Source: Pseudomonas sp. MN1F
Lineage (GTDB): Bacteria > Pseudomonadota > Gammaproteobacteria > Pseudomonadales > Pseudomonadaceae
Length of the DNA: 64,000 nt
Direction of reading: 5' to 3'
Assembly: GCF_009391885.1 (NCBI RefSeq)
Contig: NZ_VZII01000008.1
Location: 211,603 to 275,602, forward strand
Position numbers and translations under genes: made by a program. The notes beneath the pieces were generated by a model, which searched no databases, was not told the origin of the DNA, and saw nothing but the letters and a program-made list of their open reading frames with translations. This document shows, piece by piece, positions 62,721 through 64,000 of this stretch. Position 1 is the first letter of the stretch. The number at the start of each line of letters is the position of its first letter.

Positions 62721-63631
62721 GCAGTGACGCCTTGATCAAGCTGATAAACCAACATCACCGCCCCGGGCAGTACAGCTACGTGCTGCTTGACCCGCTGGCA
62801 GCCTCAGCAGGCAGCGAACATTCATTACTTGCCAGCCTGCAGCTGGTATTGGGCGACAAAGCGATGACACGCGTGGTTCGGCCCGACCTGCCTCGTTCGC
62901 CTGGATTGCATCCGGTGCTCGTTTGCCTTGGCTCACCCGCAAGCTCGCCTGACATCTCGCTGCTGGAGCTGACAGCACAGGCGGCCGAACGCGACAGGCA
63001 TCGGCGCAAGCACCCTGTCTGCGGCTGGCTGCTCAGCGAAGCGCCGCCCACTGCCGTCGCAACTCACCTGACGGCCCTGTGCCGTTTGCCCGATGCATCC
63101 GGGGCGACCACGTTTCACCCTGTTTACGAACCGCTGCGCCTGGAGTTGCTGGCCGCGTTGTTCGAGCGTACGGATCAGGGGCCGTGGTGGCCGATCGAGC
63201 GCTGGGTGTTCTTGAGCAGTGGCGGCGGCCTGGCGAACCTGAAAGGTCAGCCACACGTCCGGTGCGGTTTGCCTGCGGGCGCTGTGCGTGTTCAGCAGAA
63301 CACCGCCCTGATAGAGGCCGTGTTAGCGGCATTGAGGAGATTGCCTGCGTTTCCCGGTGCCCGCGAGATCCCACCGTTCGCGGCCCTGCGAGCATCCAAC
63401 CATCTCGACGACGCGCGCGAACTTGGCCTGATGGTTGAGCAGGACATCCTGGTAATGGCCCTTCACCTGCTACGGCTGCACGCACGACTGCACACCCAGA
63501 AAGCCGTGAGCGACATGATCGACATGGCCATCCGACAACAACGGCCCCTCGCCGAGATGTTCGCGCAGGTTTCCGATTCGAGCTGGCGCCATCTGGTTGC
63601 AGCCATTCCCCAGCCAGAGGCCTACTCATGA
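62717..63631 (+). CDS. DUF4123 effector-loading adaptor
   Basis: 304 residues. The N-terminal half has the DUF4123 pattern of T6SS adaptor (Tap/TEC) proteins, which load a cognate effector onto VgrG: YVLLDPLAASAGSEHSLLASLQL, LCRLPDASGATTFHPVYEPLRLELLAALFERTDQGPWWPIERWVFL. The C-terminal helical part is variable. It overlaps vgrG by 4 bp and the effector gene by 4 bp. Confidence 0.85.
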   Translation: MSSDALIKLINQHHRPGQYSYVLLDPLAASAGSEHSLLASLQLVLGDKAMTRVVRPDLPRSPGLHPVLVCLGSPASSPDISLLELTAQAAERDRHRRKHPVCGWLLSEAPPTAVATHLTALCRLPDASGATTFHPVYEPLRLELLAALFERTDQGPWWPIERWVFLSSGGGLANLKGQPHVRCGLPAGAVRVQQNTALIEAVLAALRRLPAFPGAREIPPFAALRASNHLDDARELGLMVEQDILVMALHLLRLHARLHTQKAVSDMIDMAIRQQRPLAEMFAQVSDSSWRHLVAAIPQPEAYS

Positions 63632-64000
63632 GCATCACTCAAGACATAATCAATGCAGTCGCCGAAGTCGACTTCCTCCTTACCCCGTGCAAAGCCTGCC
63701 AGCGCCAGGGCCTGCCCATCCTTCCCCTGCGCCGCGCCGTGGTACCTGATACCCGTCCCGGTAGTGACCCCGTCACGCAAACCCGGATGGGTCTGCGCAC
63801 CTTGCGCAGTGGTTATCTCTATGTGCTGCTCGACCAACGCATTTGGCACGCCTACGAAGTCACCGCGCAGGGCCACCTGCGCCGCTTTCTGCCCTACGAG
63901 CCAAACCCGGGGCCGCCTCCGTCGCTGCCCGAGCACTGCGTGCATGAAAACCACGACATCCCGTCGTCCTTCCTCAACATTGATACCGATACCTACGGCT
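63628..64000 (+). CDS. N-terminal part of a type VI effector (cut by window edge)
   Basis: The ATG at 63628 overlaps the adaptor stop. The visible 124 codons (MSITQDIINAVAEVDFLLTPCKACQRQGLPILPLR..., RSGYLYVLLDQRIWHAYEVT) resemble the N-terminal region of VasX-type and other large T6SS effectors that depend on a DUF4123 adaptor. The toxin domain is outside the window, so the activity cannot be stated. Confidence 0.75.
   Translation, partial: MSITQDIINAVAEVDFLLTPCKACQRQGLPILPLRRAVVPDTRPGSDPVTQTRMGLRTLRSGYLYVLLDQRIWHAYEVTAQGHLRRFLPYEPNPGPPPSLPEHCVHENHDIPSSFLNIDTDTYG

Overview
The window is high-GC DNA with the gene style of the Pseudomonas putida group. It shows strong Shine-Dalgarno sites, many ATGA-type overlaps, REP-type palindromes between genes, near-perfect sigma-54 promoters, and gene families typical of that group (quinohemoprotein amine dehydrogenase, MnxG, curli). 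I see no rRNA, tRNA, CRISPR array, insertion sequence or prophage. The left edge cuts ilvA and the right edge cuts a type VI effector gene. Homology statements come from sequence recognition and memory, not from searches.

Layout. (1) 1-1954, minus: ilvA preceded by an isoleucine-rich leader peptide and attenuator, then a PACE-type membrane protein. (2) 2223-10592, plus: wecB-nfrB-nfrA-ybcH-like-diguanylate cyclase. This looks like a c-di-GMP-controlled N4 glycan receptor (poly-ManNAc) exopolysaccharide operon carrying its own cyclase. (3) 10495-16988: a two-component system (minus) divergent from an RND efflux MFP/pump pair (plus), followed by a terminator and mobA. (4) 17649-31478: amine catabolism. 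An acyl-CoA synthetase and the quinohemoprotein amine dehydrogenase genes qhpB, qhpC, qhpD and qhpA lie on the minus strand. A divergent aldehyde dehydrogenase has a consensus sigma-54 promoter. The maturation genes qhpG, qhpE and qhpF and a sigma-54 activator follow.

(5) 31819-37362, plus: two paralogous secreted proteins, then a csgB-like and a very large csgA-like curlin gene. (6) 47770 down to 38208, minus: a receiver protein, a GspE/PilB-type ATPase, PilM/N/O-like proteins, a GspC/PilP-like protein, a lipoprotein secretin and three pseudopilins run directly, with overlapping genes, into csgE-csgF-csgG. (7) 59345 down to 48011, minus: the giant multicopper oxidase mnxG, a beta-propeller protein, two SCO1/SenC proteins, a cytochrome c fused to a periplasmic binding protein, and a SurA-like protein. 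(8) 59733-64000, plus: a type VI module of TssL/DotU, VgrG, a DUF4123 adaptor and a truncated effector.

The most interesting signal links regions 5, 6 and 7. Each of the three transcription units begins with a sigma-54 -24/-12 promoter, and 80-140 bp upstream of each lies the same palindrome, CCCC-N6-GGGG (TTCCCC-N6-GGGGAA in the best copies). It occurs once before the curlin operon, twice before the secretion/csgEFG operon, and once before mnxG. I infer one shared enhancer-binding regulator, possibly MnxR, which is not encoded here. It would co-express Mn(II) oxidation, amyloid fibres and a dedicated type II/type IV-pilus-like machine. The sequence shows the motifs and the operon structure; the joint function is inference.
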